A DNA stretch of 64,000 nucleotides from Cryptomeria japonica (lineage: Eukaryota > Streptophyta > Pinopsida > Cupressales > Cupressaceae), in the NCBI RefSeq assembly GCF_030272615.1, contig NC_081409.1, positions 239,411,832 to 239,475,831 on the forward strand. Direction: 5' to 3'. The position numbers and the translations under genes were made by a program. Numbering within the stretch: position 1 is the first letter of the stretch; the number at the start of each line of letters is the position of its first letter. Shown piece by piece: positions 12,291 to 23,763 of this stretch. The notes beneath the pieces were generated by a model that was given only the letters and a program-made list of their open reading frames with translations, was not told where the DNA came from and ran no database searches.

Positions 12291-12884
12291 TCCCCTAAAA
12301 CAATGATAAGTGATATTTTAGAGAATCCTAATACTATGGAGAAAGCTCAACCAATAGAAGGAATCCTAGTTACCTCAAAGCAAGGGAAACAAGAAGATTT
12401 AACGTCTCTTGAAAAATATCCTCATGCCCATGTTCTAAATGAGTCAAAGGGGGAAATAGAAGGATAAATCTTGATAAACTCCTTGGAAGATGTGTCCCTA
12501 TCCCCCGAGAGGGGCCTTAAGGGTAACTTGTTTTCTAAAGGAATGGAAACTAGAGAAATGCAAGAATTAATGGCTTTGCTAGGCTTTGATAAATTTTCTT
12601 CTCAAAATCTTCCTAATAAATCAAAAGAGGAAACATCATAGGAGGATTGGACTCAAGTAAATAGTAAACTAAAAAAGAAGATGAAAGTAGATATTGGAGT
12701 GATAAATAAGTAGGGAAGAGCCTCCTAAAGGGAGAGTCATGCAAGAGATAATGCAAGGAATGTTTCTATTGGGAAACAAAGAACCTTGGATAGTCTTTCA
12801 ACGACAAAAAATTAAAATATATAATGCTGGATGAGTTAGCTTCTTTGTCAGTATCAAGATGATACCGAATTTTAGGTTTGTTGA
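12291..12884 (+). pseudogene. Decayed ORF1 tail and ORF1-ORF2 spacer of the LINE
   Basis: Acidic and lysine-rich coding-like sequence with many stops. Phrases such as 'MALLGFDKFSSQNLPNKSKEE' type peptides (near 12570-12630) suggest the linker part of ORF1. I recognise no domain. It sits between the ORF1-like part and the endonuclease start and is assigned by position. Confidence 0.35.
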
Positions 12885-13110
12885 TCATGAAGATATTATC
12901 TAGGAATATTAGAGGATTGGATAGTCCTTATAAGCAACATATGCTAAAGTGTTGTTTGATGGAATCCAAATTAGACATGTTGCTAATTCAAAAAACCAAG
13001 ATGAAAGAATGAACTTTTATCAAGATTGTTAGAAATGTTTGGCCTATTGTGGATTATTTTGTTAGTGATGTGGATGGTGCATTTGGTGTTATTGCTACCT
13101 TATAGAATCT
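12885..13110 (+). pseudogene. LINE ORF2 fragment: start of the endonuclease domain
   Basis: The frame beginning KILS*NIRGLDSPYKQHML and continuing MESKLDMLLIQKTKMKE matches the start of the apurinic-type endonuclease of plant LINE ORF2 (usual pattern: N-x-RGL, then D-x-LLLQETK). The catalytic Glu of the QETK motif is lysine or lost here (QKTK). After about 75 codons the similarity stops. The rest of ORF2, including reverse transcriptase, is absent, so the element is truncated at its 3' side by later rearrangement. Confidence 0.6.
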
Positions 13111-13447
13111 TGTGAGGTTTATGTTGAACACACCTAGAGACTAAGAAGGAGGCATGAATTAGTCTTGACAAAAATTCTTTCACTTCTGATTAGTTTTTCA
13201 TTCAACATCCATCATTTAAATAGCAAGGGAAGAGAGAAACCAAAACACATAACCATAACACTAGATTTGTGTATAAAACCCCACAAGAGAAAAACCACGA
13301 TGAGAAAAGTTGATTGGATCTTCTGTCCAAATCTAGCCTCACAAGTGAAAACAATAACACATTATATTATATGGGCTACAAGCCGAAGGAAACTGCAACT
13401 CCCTTAAGACAAAATGTATTTATAATATTGACAATTTGAATTGGTAT
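13111..13447. repeat. LTR-like scrap next to element A
   Basis: The sequence has phrases found near one end of all copia LTRs in this window: a purine block followed by 'tgaattagtcttgac' (13146-13170) and 'gagaaaaaccacgatgaga' (13287-13306). This suggests a fragment of another copia LTR. No boundaries are visible. Confidence 0.3.
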
Positions 13448-14341
13448 AGAAATGTTAGCAACAATCAAAAAGGAAGATTGAGAGGGGGGGGGTGAATCAG
13501 TCTTCACCGGAATAAAAAACTTGACTACCAAACACAAATCTAATAAACTGCAGCAATAAGACAGATAGGCAATATTTTGACGTGGAAAACTTGGTTAAGG
13601 GAAAAACCATGGTGGGAACCTACCCACAATAAGATGATACTCTGCAGTAGTATGTGAAAATATTACAATGGGGAATGCACATGCATTTAGGCACACTGCC
13701 TAGAGCTCACTACTCAAATACAATGGCTTGGAAGGCTACAACCCTCAGGGAAGTCTCACTGATTTACAATATGATTCAGACTACAATGCGAAAGAAATGA
13801 ACTAAAAGAATAGAATCTTCAAATGCGTGATTACAATTCTAGTTAAGCACAGGTGTCTACTCTGCAATACCAATCTCTCCTCAAACTCAACACCGAAGGA
13901 TAAATTACTTGTTCACACATACACCTCTCTTTGATAATGTAGACACAACATCGACACCCAAATTACATGAATATATCACCTATATATACAATACATCAAC
14001 CTTGATAACAAGGTCAGCTAAACCCTAAACCTCAACTCATAATTAAAAAAATCAATCACATGATACAAAGATCGACCACCAGACCAATATAATGGTTTAC
14101 ATAGCATAACATGGTCCTAAATCAAATTCCCAAATACACAACTCCACCGAAAATCATGTCGAGATCAAACGCAACACGCTACACCACCAAAAATGTCGCA
14201 TAATACGAAAATCAATACCGGTTGATGAAAACCACCAAAAACTTGCACAATGATCAATGCAGATCGCCAAAGAAAATAGGAAATGACTAGGAAACACCAG
14301 CAAACATGTTAGAATCATTCAGAACAATTGTACCAACACCA

Positions 14342-16366
14342 ATTGATGCAGAGGATGTCAAGGGAAGCACAATCAAACCCTAACTCTCATCTTCTGCAAG
14401 AAATCAATTCCCTTGTTCACTCTGACCCAATGAACAAATGTAGCCTTACTTAGCATGCTAAGGCTAATGGCTGATAAGCTAAATTAGCAAAATGTGTTAC
14501 TAGTCGAACCCTTTGGTTTAGGGAGTGGATAGGGTTCCCTTGTCCCATTTTAGACTTGTTCTGATTAGCCAAGTTGATCCCAAACAACTCCTAGACCCAC
14601 AACACCCAAATGCAACTTGACTGTTAAACCAGACTGTTAAACCAGACTGTTTTCTGTTTGTAGCCCTCCAGACACTGTTTTTGGTAAAACAACCTCAACT
14701 TCTTCAAATGATGAAGAAAAAAAACTACAAATTGGAGTACCCATTATTGAGTACCTTCAAACTCCAAAATCATAGGCTCCAACTCCTCTTGTACACCTCT
14801 GAACCGTCTAGGCCAGAGAGGCTTAATGGGGTGATCAAGTCTACTTCAGGGCAGCAACCTGCAAATGAATACACTTGGCTAGATGGTTATTTGTTTTGGG
14901 TCTAAGGATATTCCTACATACACATTCCAACCTTGGATTGGTTCAGTCCACTTCCAGTGTCTTTTTGCACTCCTACTTCCTAAATTCTGAGACCAAGCAC
15001 ATGTGCATGCTTGGCCTAGGGTATGGTGTGGAACCTAAGTGCTGACACCTTCCAGGATGCAATTACCAGAATCCTAACATACATTTCTCTAACTTGAACT
15101 CCCCTAATGGCTTTTGTGATCCAAGGCAGGAATCTCAAGTTAGAGCCATGTTAGATGAAACCCTGATTTCACCTTAACCTGGTTGTCAGACTAGACCAGA
15201 AGAATTTCTGACTGAGGTGTGTCAACCAGAATCCTAGGCCAACTTGTAAACAATTGGAACTACACAATTTAAGCCCTCAGGTCCATGCCAAGCCCTACTA
15301 ATGCAAATTATTGATTGTCAACACCAAAAGATGTTCTGTGAAACCTGCAATTGTATTTTTGTTCACACCAAAAGTTCTATTACATTTGTTGAATCATCCA
15401 CCCTCCTCTGGAAATGATTCAAAAATGTTCATATGTCTCCCTTCAATGTCCTCAACCGAAGTTCAAACCGGTTTAGCCATTGGAAGGAGTTGGGAGACTG
15501 AATTCCTTTTCGGTTACATTTTCTGGCAATTGGCAACTTCCACCGTGTCATCGACATAGGTCAGAAACATGACCTCCGATGTCCGATGAAATTTTTTATA
15601 ATCACGCGGTTCTATTGGGTCATCGGGTTAATTCAAAAACAATGGTCCCGATGTCCGATCTCAACTCTGCCAGTGGTGAGCTCCTATCGGGTCTTCGGAG
15701 GAGCTCAAAAACTCTCCACCCGATGTCCAATGAAATATCCTCAAGGTGGTGCACTTTTTCATCGGCTCTTCGGGATAACTTCAAATGTGCTTTGCCAATG
15801 CCTGATAACATCTGAACACAAGTCCACCTTTCCATCAGGTCATGGGGATGACTTCTAGATAGTGTCTCCGATAGCCGATGCCAAAACTCCAAGTGTGTTG
15901 TCTTATCAGGTCGTCGGGGTAAGTCAGGATCCTCGACTTCCAATCCCCGATGTCGATTCCTTCCGCATGTCTTGCTATCAGGTTATTGGGTGGTGCTCAC
16001 AATTGCTACACCATTACCTGATGAAAACTCCTTTAGAATGTCGTTGCTCCATCAGGTTATCGGGGATGACAATTCTTCAAGAAGGCAACTCTATCGGGAC
16101 AAGTTACACCGAAAATGCAACTTTTATAACTTTATACAACATTTGATCTATCGACCATTTATGCATTTTCCAGCACTCCAAAGGTTTCCAAATGAACCCT
16201 AAGCACACCAGACACACAAAATTGACTCCCTAATCTATCATAGATCCGTTGACCAAGTTTGACCAAGTGGTTTATAAAAGTACCATCTTGACAATTGGTC
16301 TTACAAAATGGATCTTTATTACAAACATGAAAATGGAAAAGGGGCTTCATTGTTGGGGTGTTTCTG
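14342..16366. mobile_element. Insertion H in the 3' LTR of element A, type unknown
   Basis: About 2.0 kb present in the 3' LTR but absent from the same point of the 5' LTR (22320-22345), so it is an insertion or an LTR variant. CACCA occurs on both sides (14337-14341 and 16367-16371) and may be the target duplication. The local sequence is CCA-rich, so this is uncertain. The ends TGATGCAGA and TCTGCACCA are inverted imperfect copies. I see no coding region, only a tandem array of inverted units at 15560-16110. A non-autonomous element or solo LTR is possible. Confidence 0.5.
15560..16110. repeat. Degenerate tandem repeat, period about 72 bp, with inverted halves
   Basis: About seven copies of a 70-77-bp unit marked by TCGGGTCATCGGG-like phrases near 15619, 15687, 15763, 15836, 15906, 15979 and 16051. 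These alternate with CCCGATGTCCGAT-like phrases that are nearly their reverse complements, so each unit can fold on itself. It lies inside insertion H. Overlapping open frames on both strands come from the repeat. Confidence 0.65.
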
Positions 16367-16720
16367 CACCACCACTTTTCAAATCTTCATCAGTCAATGT
16401 CTGAAAGATCAAGAACACAACCAATCGGCAACTGTCACGAAGAAAGATAACTTGTGGAACACCAAATCATGAACCATCTAAAATGAAGATACACAAGAGC
16501 ATCTTAAACAATATCCCAAAATATCAGCACCAGATTTGATCACATCAGAATATACCGGAGGATAGACCGAACTCATCAAAACAATGATAAACAAACCAAC
16601 ATTACAAACCAGATCATAAAATATTCTCAAAATGAAATCATCGGAGCAAATCATAGGAATATGTTGACATCAATGACAACAACACATCATTGCAACAAAA
16701 ATGCATGACAATATCCAACA

Positions 16721-17024
16721 ATCTCCCCCTTTGGCATTGATGGCAACATATGAATGTGAAAAATAGTCAATGCAAAGAAAGAAGATATCACCAACAAACT
16801 CTAGAAAACTCCCCCTAAGATCAATACTTAAAAATAATTTTTTCACATGATCACTCTCCCACTTTGAGAACAATGCCAAAGATCTCAAAATAGAAAACCA
16901 AACAAAAACATGAATCACTCTCCCCAAAACACAAACTACTCCAGCAGAGGAGCAGTACCAACTCACCAATCCAGATAAAGAGATAAAGCTCTAAAATCCA
17001 CCAGACTGATGTAACTCAATGCGT
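16721..17024 (-). other. 3' untranslated region with several purine tracts, element A
   Basis: Directly next to the 3' LTR (16721-16735) the minus strand reads GCCAAAGGGGGAGAT, the usual polypurine tract. Further GGGGAG or GGGAG-type tracts occur near 16810, 16857 and 16921. Repeated polypurine tracts upstream of the 3' LTR are described for plant Sireviruses. The stretch holds no gene. Confidence 0.7.
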
Positions 17025-17276
17025 CTAGTTCTCATTAGGAGGGGTGGATACCCCTAACTTGTCTCTCAAATAGACAAATGTATCTGTAGGAAAAGGCTGA
17101 ATGAAAATATCAATAATTTGTTCCTTTGTAGATACATACTCCAACTTCACCTTCTCTTTACTGACTTGCTCTCTCAAGTAATGATATTTGATTAACACAT
17201 GTTTAGTCTTTGAATATTGTACTAGATTATTTGACATGTTGATAGCACTGGAATTATCATACCATGTCTCCATCAC
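17025..17276 (-). pseudogene. Element A pol: C-terminal end of RNase H, fused by deletion
   Basis: Encodes YDNSSAINMSNN, then KHVLIKYHYLREQV and VSTKEQIIDIF, the last third of the copia RNase H domain (DNTSAI and KTKH..I..H..RE motifs). It ends at a natural terminus (GVSTPPNEN). Upstream it joins directly to sequence just after GDGDMV of the reverse transcriptase. The catalytic reverse transcriptase core (FVDD box) and the first RNase H aspartate are therefore deleted, a loss of several hundred codons. It is a dead remnant. Confidence 0.8.
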
Positions 17277-17832
17277 CTGCTAGTGAAAATCCATCAGGCT
17301 ATTGAATGTATACTTCTTCCTCAAGATCACCATTGAAAAAGGTAGATTTGACATCCATCTGATATACCTTGAAATTTTTATAAGAAGCATATGCAAGCAA
17401 CAGTGTAACAACTTCAAGTCTGGAAACCGGGGCAAAAGTCTCCTCATAATCAATTCCTTCTTGTTGTGAGTATCCTTTGCAAACCAATCTTGCTTTATTT
17501 ATGACAACTTCACCTACCTCATTCAATTTATTTCTGAATACCCATTTAGTACCAATAACATTCTTATCCTTAGGTCTAGGCACATATTCCCATATATTAT
17601 TCTTTTCAATCTGATCTAGTTCTTCTTCCATAGCTCTCATTCAACTTTCATCTTTACAAGCTTCAACAACATCTTTAGGTTCCATGTTGGAAATCAAACA
17701 TACTTCTTCAGTAGCTAATCTACTTCTAGTCATCACACCTTTATTCTTATCACCAATGATCTGATTTTCAGAATGATTCAATCTTACATACCTTGGAGTC
17801 TTATGATTGTTTTGATTATCAGGTTTCTGCAC
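17277..17832 (-). pseudogene. Element A pol: N-terminal part of reverse transcriptase
   Basis: Contains the integrase-to-reverse-transcriptase linker (RYVRLNHSENQIIGDKNKGV), then [52 protein letters not shown] and [13 protein letters not shown], the first conserved blocks of copia reverse transcriptase with the first catalytic Asp in QMDVKS. A stop (TAG at 17299-17301, probably a former Gln codon) precedes PDGFSL. At GDGDMV the similarity breaks off at the pol deletion. The active-site FVDD box is missing. Confidence 0.85.
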
Positions 17833-18420
17833 TCCTTCACCAACAACAACAACATCGGATTAATTGTCTCTATTGGATCAATCTTCTTAGGTTCTTCAGG
17901 CTGAATAGACATTAAAACAATATGTTGTCCCTCATCATAACCACATGCTTTGATCTCTTTTCCAAGGTTCTCATCTACCTTCACATTTGCACTTTCTACA
18001 ACCTTTCTCAGTCTCTTATTAGAGCACTGGTAGGCCTTTCTCTTTGCAGAATATCCCAAGAAGATACCTTCATCACTTATAACATCAAACTTTCTTATAT
18101 CCTCATCTCTCTTGATATAACATTTGCTACCAAATACTATGAAATATCTCATAGTAGGAATATGACCAAACCAAAGCTCATAAGGGGTCTTACTGGTATC
18201 ACCTTTGATGTGAACTTTGTTGAATGTATAAACAACAATGCTAATATCTTCTCTCCAGTAAATCTTTGAAACATTTCCTTCAATCAACATAGTCCTTGCA
18301 GCATCCAAAATAGTTTTGTTCTTCCTCTCAACAACTCCATTATGTTGATGGGTTCTAGGAGCAGATAATTGTCTTCTAATTCCATGCTTCTCACATAATG
18401 AATTGAACTCATCAGATCAA
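17784..18420 (-). pseudogene. Element A pol: C-terminal half of integrase
   Basis: Reads on from the integrase core: LSAPRT, HNGVVERKNKTILDAARTM, then the typical copia integrase C-terminus TSKTPYELWFGHIPTMRYF, VFGSKCYIKRDE, GIFLGYSAKRKAYQCSNKRL and VESANVKVDE. The catalytic Glu lies in the VVERKN block, as in other copia integrases. At 18410-18422 the GGEF motif is spoiled by stops. Integrase inserts the element DNA and makes the 5-bp duplication. This copy is broken from the previous part by a frameshift or stops. Confidence 0.85.
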
Positions 18421-18422
18421 AA

Positions 18423-19215
18423 TTATCCACATCTATCAGATCTCAAGCACTCCACCTTCAATCCAGATTCAGTCTCCACCTTAGCTTTTAATATCTTGAA
18501 TTTATCAAATGCTTCTGATTTCTTCTTCAAAAAGACAACCCACATCATCCTAGTATAATCATCAAGTAGTAGCATAAAATATCTATCACCCTGCACACTT
18601 CTAACATTTGTAGGTCCACATAGGTCAGTATGCACAAGATCTAGCAACCCTTTTGATGTATATTGTTTTCTCTTGAAAGAAATTCTTGTTTGCTTACCCA
18701 ACTGACATTCCTTACATACCGGATTAGCAGGCTTAACAATCTTAGGCAGATCTCTAACAACATGTGTAGAACCAATCTTAATCATTGAATCAAAGTTAGC
18801 ATGACACATTCTCCTATGCCACAACCAACTCTCATCAATATGAGAAATCAAACAACTTTTTTTACTAGCATTCAAATAAAAAATGTTACCTTCAGTCTTA
18901 GTCCCAGATGCAATCTCTATACCGAAGGAATTCAAGATCTTGCATTTACCATCCTTGAATTGTAGGTTATAACCCTTATCAACCATCTGTCCAACACTCA
19001 AAAAATTATGCTTCAAACCTTCAAGGTATAAGACATCATGAGTGTTATGATTACCATCAAAAGAAATAGAACCTCTCCCATGGATTACACAGGTTTTGTC
19101 ATCTCCAAATCTAACTATTCCACCATCATACTTTTCCATGCTCACAAATTTTCTTTTATCACCAGTCATATCATGTGAACAACCACTATCAATTACTCAT
19201 TCATCTTTCTCTTCA
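18423..19215 (-). pseudogene. Element A pol: protease and N-terminal half of integrase
   Basis: Begins with the aspartic protease motif VIDSGCSHDMTGDKRKF. The Trp normally before it is a stop (TGA at 19196-19198). Then come VRFGDDKTC, LKHNFLSVGQMVDKG, and the integrase zinc finger LWHRRMCHANFD ... NPVCKECQLGK with both His and both Cys present. The core HTDLCGP, GDRYFMLLLDDYTRMMW, VECLRSDRCG follows with two catalytic aspartates. It is 248 codons without a stop after the protease motif. It lies directly upstream of the other integrase half in the same element. Confidence 0.85.
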
Positions 19216-19225
19216 ACCTTAGCAG

Positions 19226-20251
19226 CTAAAGATTTCTTCTCAATAGTGCAGCAAGTGGAATCAACAGGTAAGGGTCCAACTTCTGGTTGGACTTGTAAGG
19301 ATTATCATACTTCTCATGCTTTTCATATCTATTATTCATATCATGTTTATCAAACTTAGCATGCCTTTCATACTTAGCCATTCTCTCTAGGCATCTAGAA
19401 GCAAAATATCCTATCTTATTACAAGAAAAAAATTTCAAAGGCAACTTTCCATTATACTTACCAACACCTTTATGCAATCTCTGAGAAATCAATGCTTCAA
19501 GTTCATCTAACTCTTTTTCTTTCTCTTCCATCTCTCTCTCTCTCTCTCTCTCATATCTAGATATTCTGCACTCATCAGGATCATATTTCTGCTTACCAGA
19601 TATAGATGCAGATTCTCTAAATGTTGTCTTAGACTTTCCATGTGATTCTCCAAATTCACTTAGCTCAAATGCAACAATCTTTCCAACCAACACATCTCTT
19701 GTAAGTGTAGTCACACTCTGGATCTCATCAATAGTAGCAACCTTAACTTTATAAGGAGTCAAAGATCTCAACACCTTAGCAATAATTTCATCTTGCTCAA
19801 TGGTTCCACCGACACATCTGATACCCAAGACAAGGTCATTTACCTTAGCCATTAAAGCGTGTATGTTCTCATCATCTCCCATCTTCAATGTCTCAACATT
19901 TCCTTTCAAACTCTACAACTTAGCAACCTTCACTTGTTTATCACCTTCATACAAGATCTCAAGCTTCTCCCAGATCCCATGTGTGGTTTGAAGTCCCATT
20001 ACATTTGTCATCTCAGAATTAGTCAAGGCACTAAGCAATGCTTCCTTTTCTCTAATATTGTGTTCAACTTCATTGATCTCACCAGGATTAGATGGTCCAT
20101 TCTGAGGAATAATATAGGTATTCTTTGTAATCTTCGAATAATATTAACCAAGATGTTTCAACTGCTCTTCCATCTCGTTCTTCCATATAGTATAATTGCT
20201 TCCATCAAACCTCAGACTATCCTTCTTAAAGATAACATATTGAACTGCCAT
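19226..20251 (-). pseudogene. Element A gag, with two in-frame stops
   Basis: The start ATG at 20251 gives MAVQYVIFKKDSLRFDGSN, YTIWKNEMEEQL, the usual start of copia gag (UBN2-type capsid). The same frame runs to 19226 with stops at about 20147 and 19910-19912 (TAG in KL*SLKG, where Gln is expected). A charged Arg/Glu linker (EREREREMEEKEKELDE) precedes the zinc knuckle FFSCNKIGYFASRC, in which the first Cys is Phe and the His is Tyr, so it should not bind zinc. The tail is lysine-rich. The protein would form the virus-like particle. Confidence 0.85.
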
Positions 20252-20293
20252 CCTGGATCTCCTCAAGTGATTAAGCTTCTACTAGAGGATCTA

Positions 20294-20305
20294 ACTCTAA
20301 TACCA
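20294..20305 (-). other. Primer binding site of element A
   Basis: The minus strand reads TGGTATTAGAGT, two transitions away from TGGTATCAGAGC, the complement of plant initiator methionine tRNA 3' end. It starts two bases inside the 5' LTR boundary (20308), the normal place for a primer site. Confidence 0.85.
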
Positions 20306-20805
20306 ATTGTTAGTAGCAATCAAGAAGGAAGACTAAGAGGGGGGTGAATCAGTCTTCATCGGAATAACAAACTTGACTACCAAAAAATAGATCTAATAAA
20401 CTGCAACAATAAGACAGATAGGAAAATTGAAAGCACAACACACAACACCAAGATTTTGACATGGAAAACTTGGTTAAGGGAAAAACCGCGGTGGGAACCT
20501 ACCCACAGTAAGATGATACTTTGCACTAGTATTTGAAAATATTACAATGGGGAATGAACATGCATTCAGGAACACTGCCCAGAGTTCACTGCTCATATAC
20601 AATGGCCCAGAAGGCTACAACCCTCAGGGGAGTCTCACTGATTTACAATATGATTTGGACTACAATCCAAAATAAATGAACTAAAAGAGTAGCATCTCCA
20701 AATGCCTGATTACGATTTTGGTTAAGCACAGATGTTTGCTCTGCAACACCAATCTCTCCTCAAAATCAACACTAAAGGATAAATCACTTGTTCACACATA
20801 CACCT

Positions 20806-21672
20806 TGTAGACGTCTAAAAATGGTCAATGCTTGCGGAGTCATACTTTAACATTTGCGCATTGCCTTATTTTAGGGTTTTTGCATCGCATTAACATTTCT
20901 CCTATGATTTGCACTTGGTCTTTATCATTTGTGAGCATCAAGTCATTCTTCTGCATTCTTCATTCATCTCGCTTTCAAATTTGGTCTTGTCGACAACAAT
21001 CTTCAGTCATGATTTTGGTCAATCTTATCCTGTTGCATCAATGTGTGTGCTCATTTGTCATCATTTTGGACATCGTCAATCCTAATTAGGGTTTTGTCCT
21101 CTTATCAATCTTGTCGTTTTGCGATCGATTTGTCATCAATCGTTGTCCCCAAATCAATCTTGTCATCTTGCGATCAACTTGTCATCGATTGTGGTCATTT
21201 TCAATCTTGTCATCTTGCAATCGATTTGTCATCGATCGTGGTCATTTTCAATCTTGTTGTTTTGCAATCTATTTTATCATCGATCCTTGTCCTCTTGTCA
21301 ATTTTGTCATTTTGCGATCGATTTGTCATCGATCGTCGTCTTTCTCAATCATGTCAATTTGGATCAATTAGTCATTGTTCCTCGTCAATTGGCGCATTTA
21401 TCAATCAAATCACTTATCAGTATTGGTCTTTTATCAAGTCAGAATCATGATCAAATCGAATTGATATCAATTATCTTCAATCACGACCTAATTGTCATCC
21501 TTGCATTTCTAGTTCATCTTCTAAGGTTTTATGATTTATTCATTTAATCTTGTTTGTCATTTCTCCCTCTAGGATTAATAAATTATTTATTTATCCTAAG
21601 TCTTCTCATCGCAATTAAATGTTTATTTAATTGGCTAACTAATTATTCCTCTTTTTGTGAATTAATTAATAA
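20806..21672. mobile_element. Foreign segment inside the 5' LTR of element A, LTR-like
   Basis: It starts with TGTAGACGTCTAAAAATGGT, which looks like the start of an LTR, but has no CA end and no target duplication. Instead a 248-bp stretch of the host LTR is repeated on both sides. This fits recombination or template switching better than simple insertion. It contains the palindromic minisatellite at 21113-21395 and no supportable gene. Confidence 0.5.
21113..21395. repeat. Palindromic minisatellite, period about 48 bp
   Basis: Five to six copies of a unit built on CGATCGATTTGTCATCGATC (inverted arms CGATCGAT and ATCGATCG around TTGTC), followed by 'tggtcattttcaatcttgtc'. Copies start near 21121, 21170, 21217, 21263 and 21314. 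Long open frames in all three plus frames across it are a product of the repeat. Confidence 0.75.
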
Positions 21673-22356
21673 ACATGCATTTAGGCACACTGCCTAGAGT
21701 TCACTGCTCATATACAATGGCCCAGAAGGCTACAACCCTTAGGGGAGTCTCACTGATTTACAATATGATTTGGACTACAATCCAAAATAAATGAACTAAA
21801 AGAGTAGCATCTCCAAATGCCTGATTACGATTTTGGTTAAGCACGGATGTCTGCTCTGCAACACCAATCTCTCCTCAAAATCAACACTAAAGGATAAATC
21901 ACTTGTTCACACATACACCTATATCTGATAATGCAGACACAACATCGACATCCAAATTACATGAATATATCACCTATATATACAATTCATCAACCTTGAT
22001 AACAAGGTCGACTAAAGCCTAACCCTCAGCTCATAATTACAAAATTACATCACACGATACAAGGATCAACCACCAGACCAATATAGTGGTTTACATAGCA
22101 TAGCATGGTCCTAAATCAAATTTCCAAACACATGACTCCACCGAGAATTATGCCAAGATCAACCACAACACGCTACACCACCAGAAATACTGCATAACAC
22201 AAAAATCAATCCCGATTGATGAAAACCACCAAAAACTCACACAAAGATCAATACAGATTGCCAAATCAAATAGGACATGACTAGGAAACACTAGAAAGCA
22301 TGTTAGAATCATCCAGAACAATTGCACCAACACCACATTTCAAATCTTCATCGGTA

Positions 22357-23620
22357 TGTTGGAACCCTAAAATTTGCAATTTTTAGAATTCCAAATTCCA
22401 AGACAAGGAGCAAGAAAAATTCTATATATATATATATATATTGAATAGGTACAAGTAATATATTTTATATTTGTTGCACAATATGAAACCATAACATAAA
22501 CACAATAATGGGCATAAAAAATGGAGTGTGAAGCACCAAAGGGGATATTTACATCATTTAAAGACCATTTATCCATTATATACCCATAAAATAGCCTTAA
22601 AATACCTCTAATATGCCTAAACAACTTGTAAAGTGACAATTAATTACATAAACTAATGCAATTTCGGGATTTGGAATTATTTTTATTTAAAAGGGGGGTG
22701 TCTTTTCACCCAAAGGGGTATGAAAACCACTCAAACACATATATATGTGTGATGTAAAATGTAAAAAAAAAAAAGGAGAGAATAGAGAGACAAAAGGTGG
22801 AGGCAATTTTGTACTTTTAAATTTTTATCAAAAATAACCAGTTGCATTTTCTTTCTCATATGTGTTGAGAGTTAACATATTTTCAGAAGGCAGTTGCTTG
22901 TGATATTATCTAAAGGAGATAAGGTTATTTGTGTTCTTCCAGTGAAATTCTGTGTTTCATATTGTAGATTTGGATCAAAAAAGATTTACTTGTGAATTGT
23001 AATTGTTCCTGGTTTTTCTTCCTTGGATGGTCTCTCAAAGTTAGGGTTAAATTCATTCAAGCAGTTTACAATATAGACATTGAAGTAGAGCTCATAAGAA
23101 ACAGTAACTGACAGGCTCGTCGAGAGGGGGTGGGTTTAAAAACCGTCTCATAAGTTTACACAATAAGTCCTGAAGAAATATAAGACTCTGTAGCCCAAAT
23201 AAGAGGAAAGGCACTGATCATTTATAAACAAACCCTTTAACCATACCAATCATCCTTTACTTTTAAGCATTAGGATTAGTAGAGTAGGTATGGTAAGGTA
23301 ATTTAGTCAAAGTGTAACATATATACCTTTGTAAGATACATAGATCAATACACACATTTGAAATCAATTTGTTTGAGAAACTTATGCCATTCTGAGACTA
23401 GGAGATATCAGATTAAGACACTAAATCTGCTATAAAAAGCATTAGTTGAAGGAAAAACTAGTGAGTAGGTATACCCGCCTAGGTCCTGTAGAGCCTAAAG
23501 TGAGAGAGTTAGTAACCAAATAGGTTCACTCTATAAGTTGGCCAAGTCAATTGGAGGGTTTGATCATAGGAGTTGGCATTTCCTTAGAACCTATCCAATC
23601 TGTTGATTTGAGACCCAACA
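22357..23620 (+). repeat. 5' LTR of element G
   Basis: 1264 bp, TG...CA ends, with a short (TA)n run near 22424-22441. It is nearly identical to 25379-26658; the (TA)n run is longer in the other copy. A 90-codon open frame on its minus strand is present in both LTRs simply because they are copies. Confidence 0.9.
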
Positions 23621-23623
23621 GAT

Positions 23624-23640
23624 TGGCGACTCTGCTGGGA
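23624..23640 (+). other. Primer-binding-site-like sequence of element G
   Basis: TGGCGACTCTGCTGGGA starts three bases after the 5' LTR. TGG is the complement of a tRNA CCA end, and primer sites of the form TGGCGACTC... occur in some plant Ty3/gypsy elements. It differs from the TGGTATCAGAGC type of all copia elements here, so G belongs to another lineage. I cannot name the tRNA with confidence. Confidence 0.6.
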
Positions 23641-23763
23641 AGAATTATTAAGACTCTACTGTGGGAGAGAACTCAGAAGAAAGAAATAACTTATGTCCTC
23701 TATGAAAGAGGTGGCGACTCTATAAAAAGGAAAATTAAATGAAAAAGATCAGTAGCATTCAAT

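Larger units (their letters stand above)
13453..16720 (-). repeat. 3' LTR of element A (carries insertion H)
   Basis: Starts (minus strand) at 16720 with TGTTGGATATTGTC right after the purine tract and ends at 13453 with ...GCTAACA. The parts 13453-14341 and 16372-16720 match the 5' LTR at 20308-22350 and 26659-26974, at roughly 90% identity by eye in the stretches compared. The middle, 14342-16366, has no counterpart in the other LTR and is insertion H. Confidence 0.85.
20308..22356 (-). repeat. 5' LTR of element A, larger part, with rearrangement
   Basis: Ends (minus strand) with ...CTAACA at 20308. It matches the 3' LTR but contains a foreign 867-bp segment (20806-21672) bordered by two 248-bp direct copies of LTR sequence (20558-20805 and 21673-21920) that differ at about six positions. 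The LTR continues to 22356, where element G is inserted, and resumes at 26659. Confidence 0.85.

Noticed and set aside
14344-16371. Insertion H as a DNA transposon with TGATGCAGA inverted ends
   Set aside because: The inverted ends are only nine bases with a mismatch, no transposase is present, and the target duplication is ambiguous, so it is listed as unknown.
20832-21547. Several overlapping 70-140-codon frames on the plus strand
   Set aside because: They run through the 48-bp palindromic minisatellite in all three frames; the repeat lacks stops, which is not evidence of coding.
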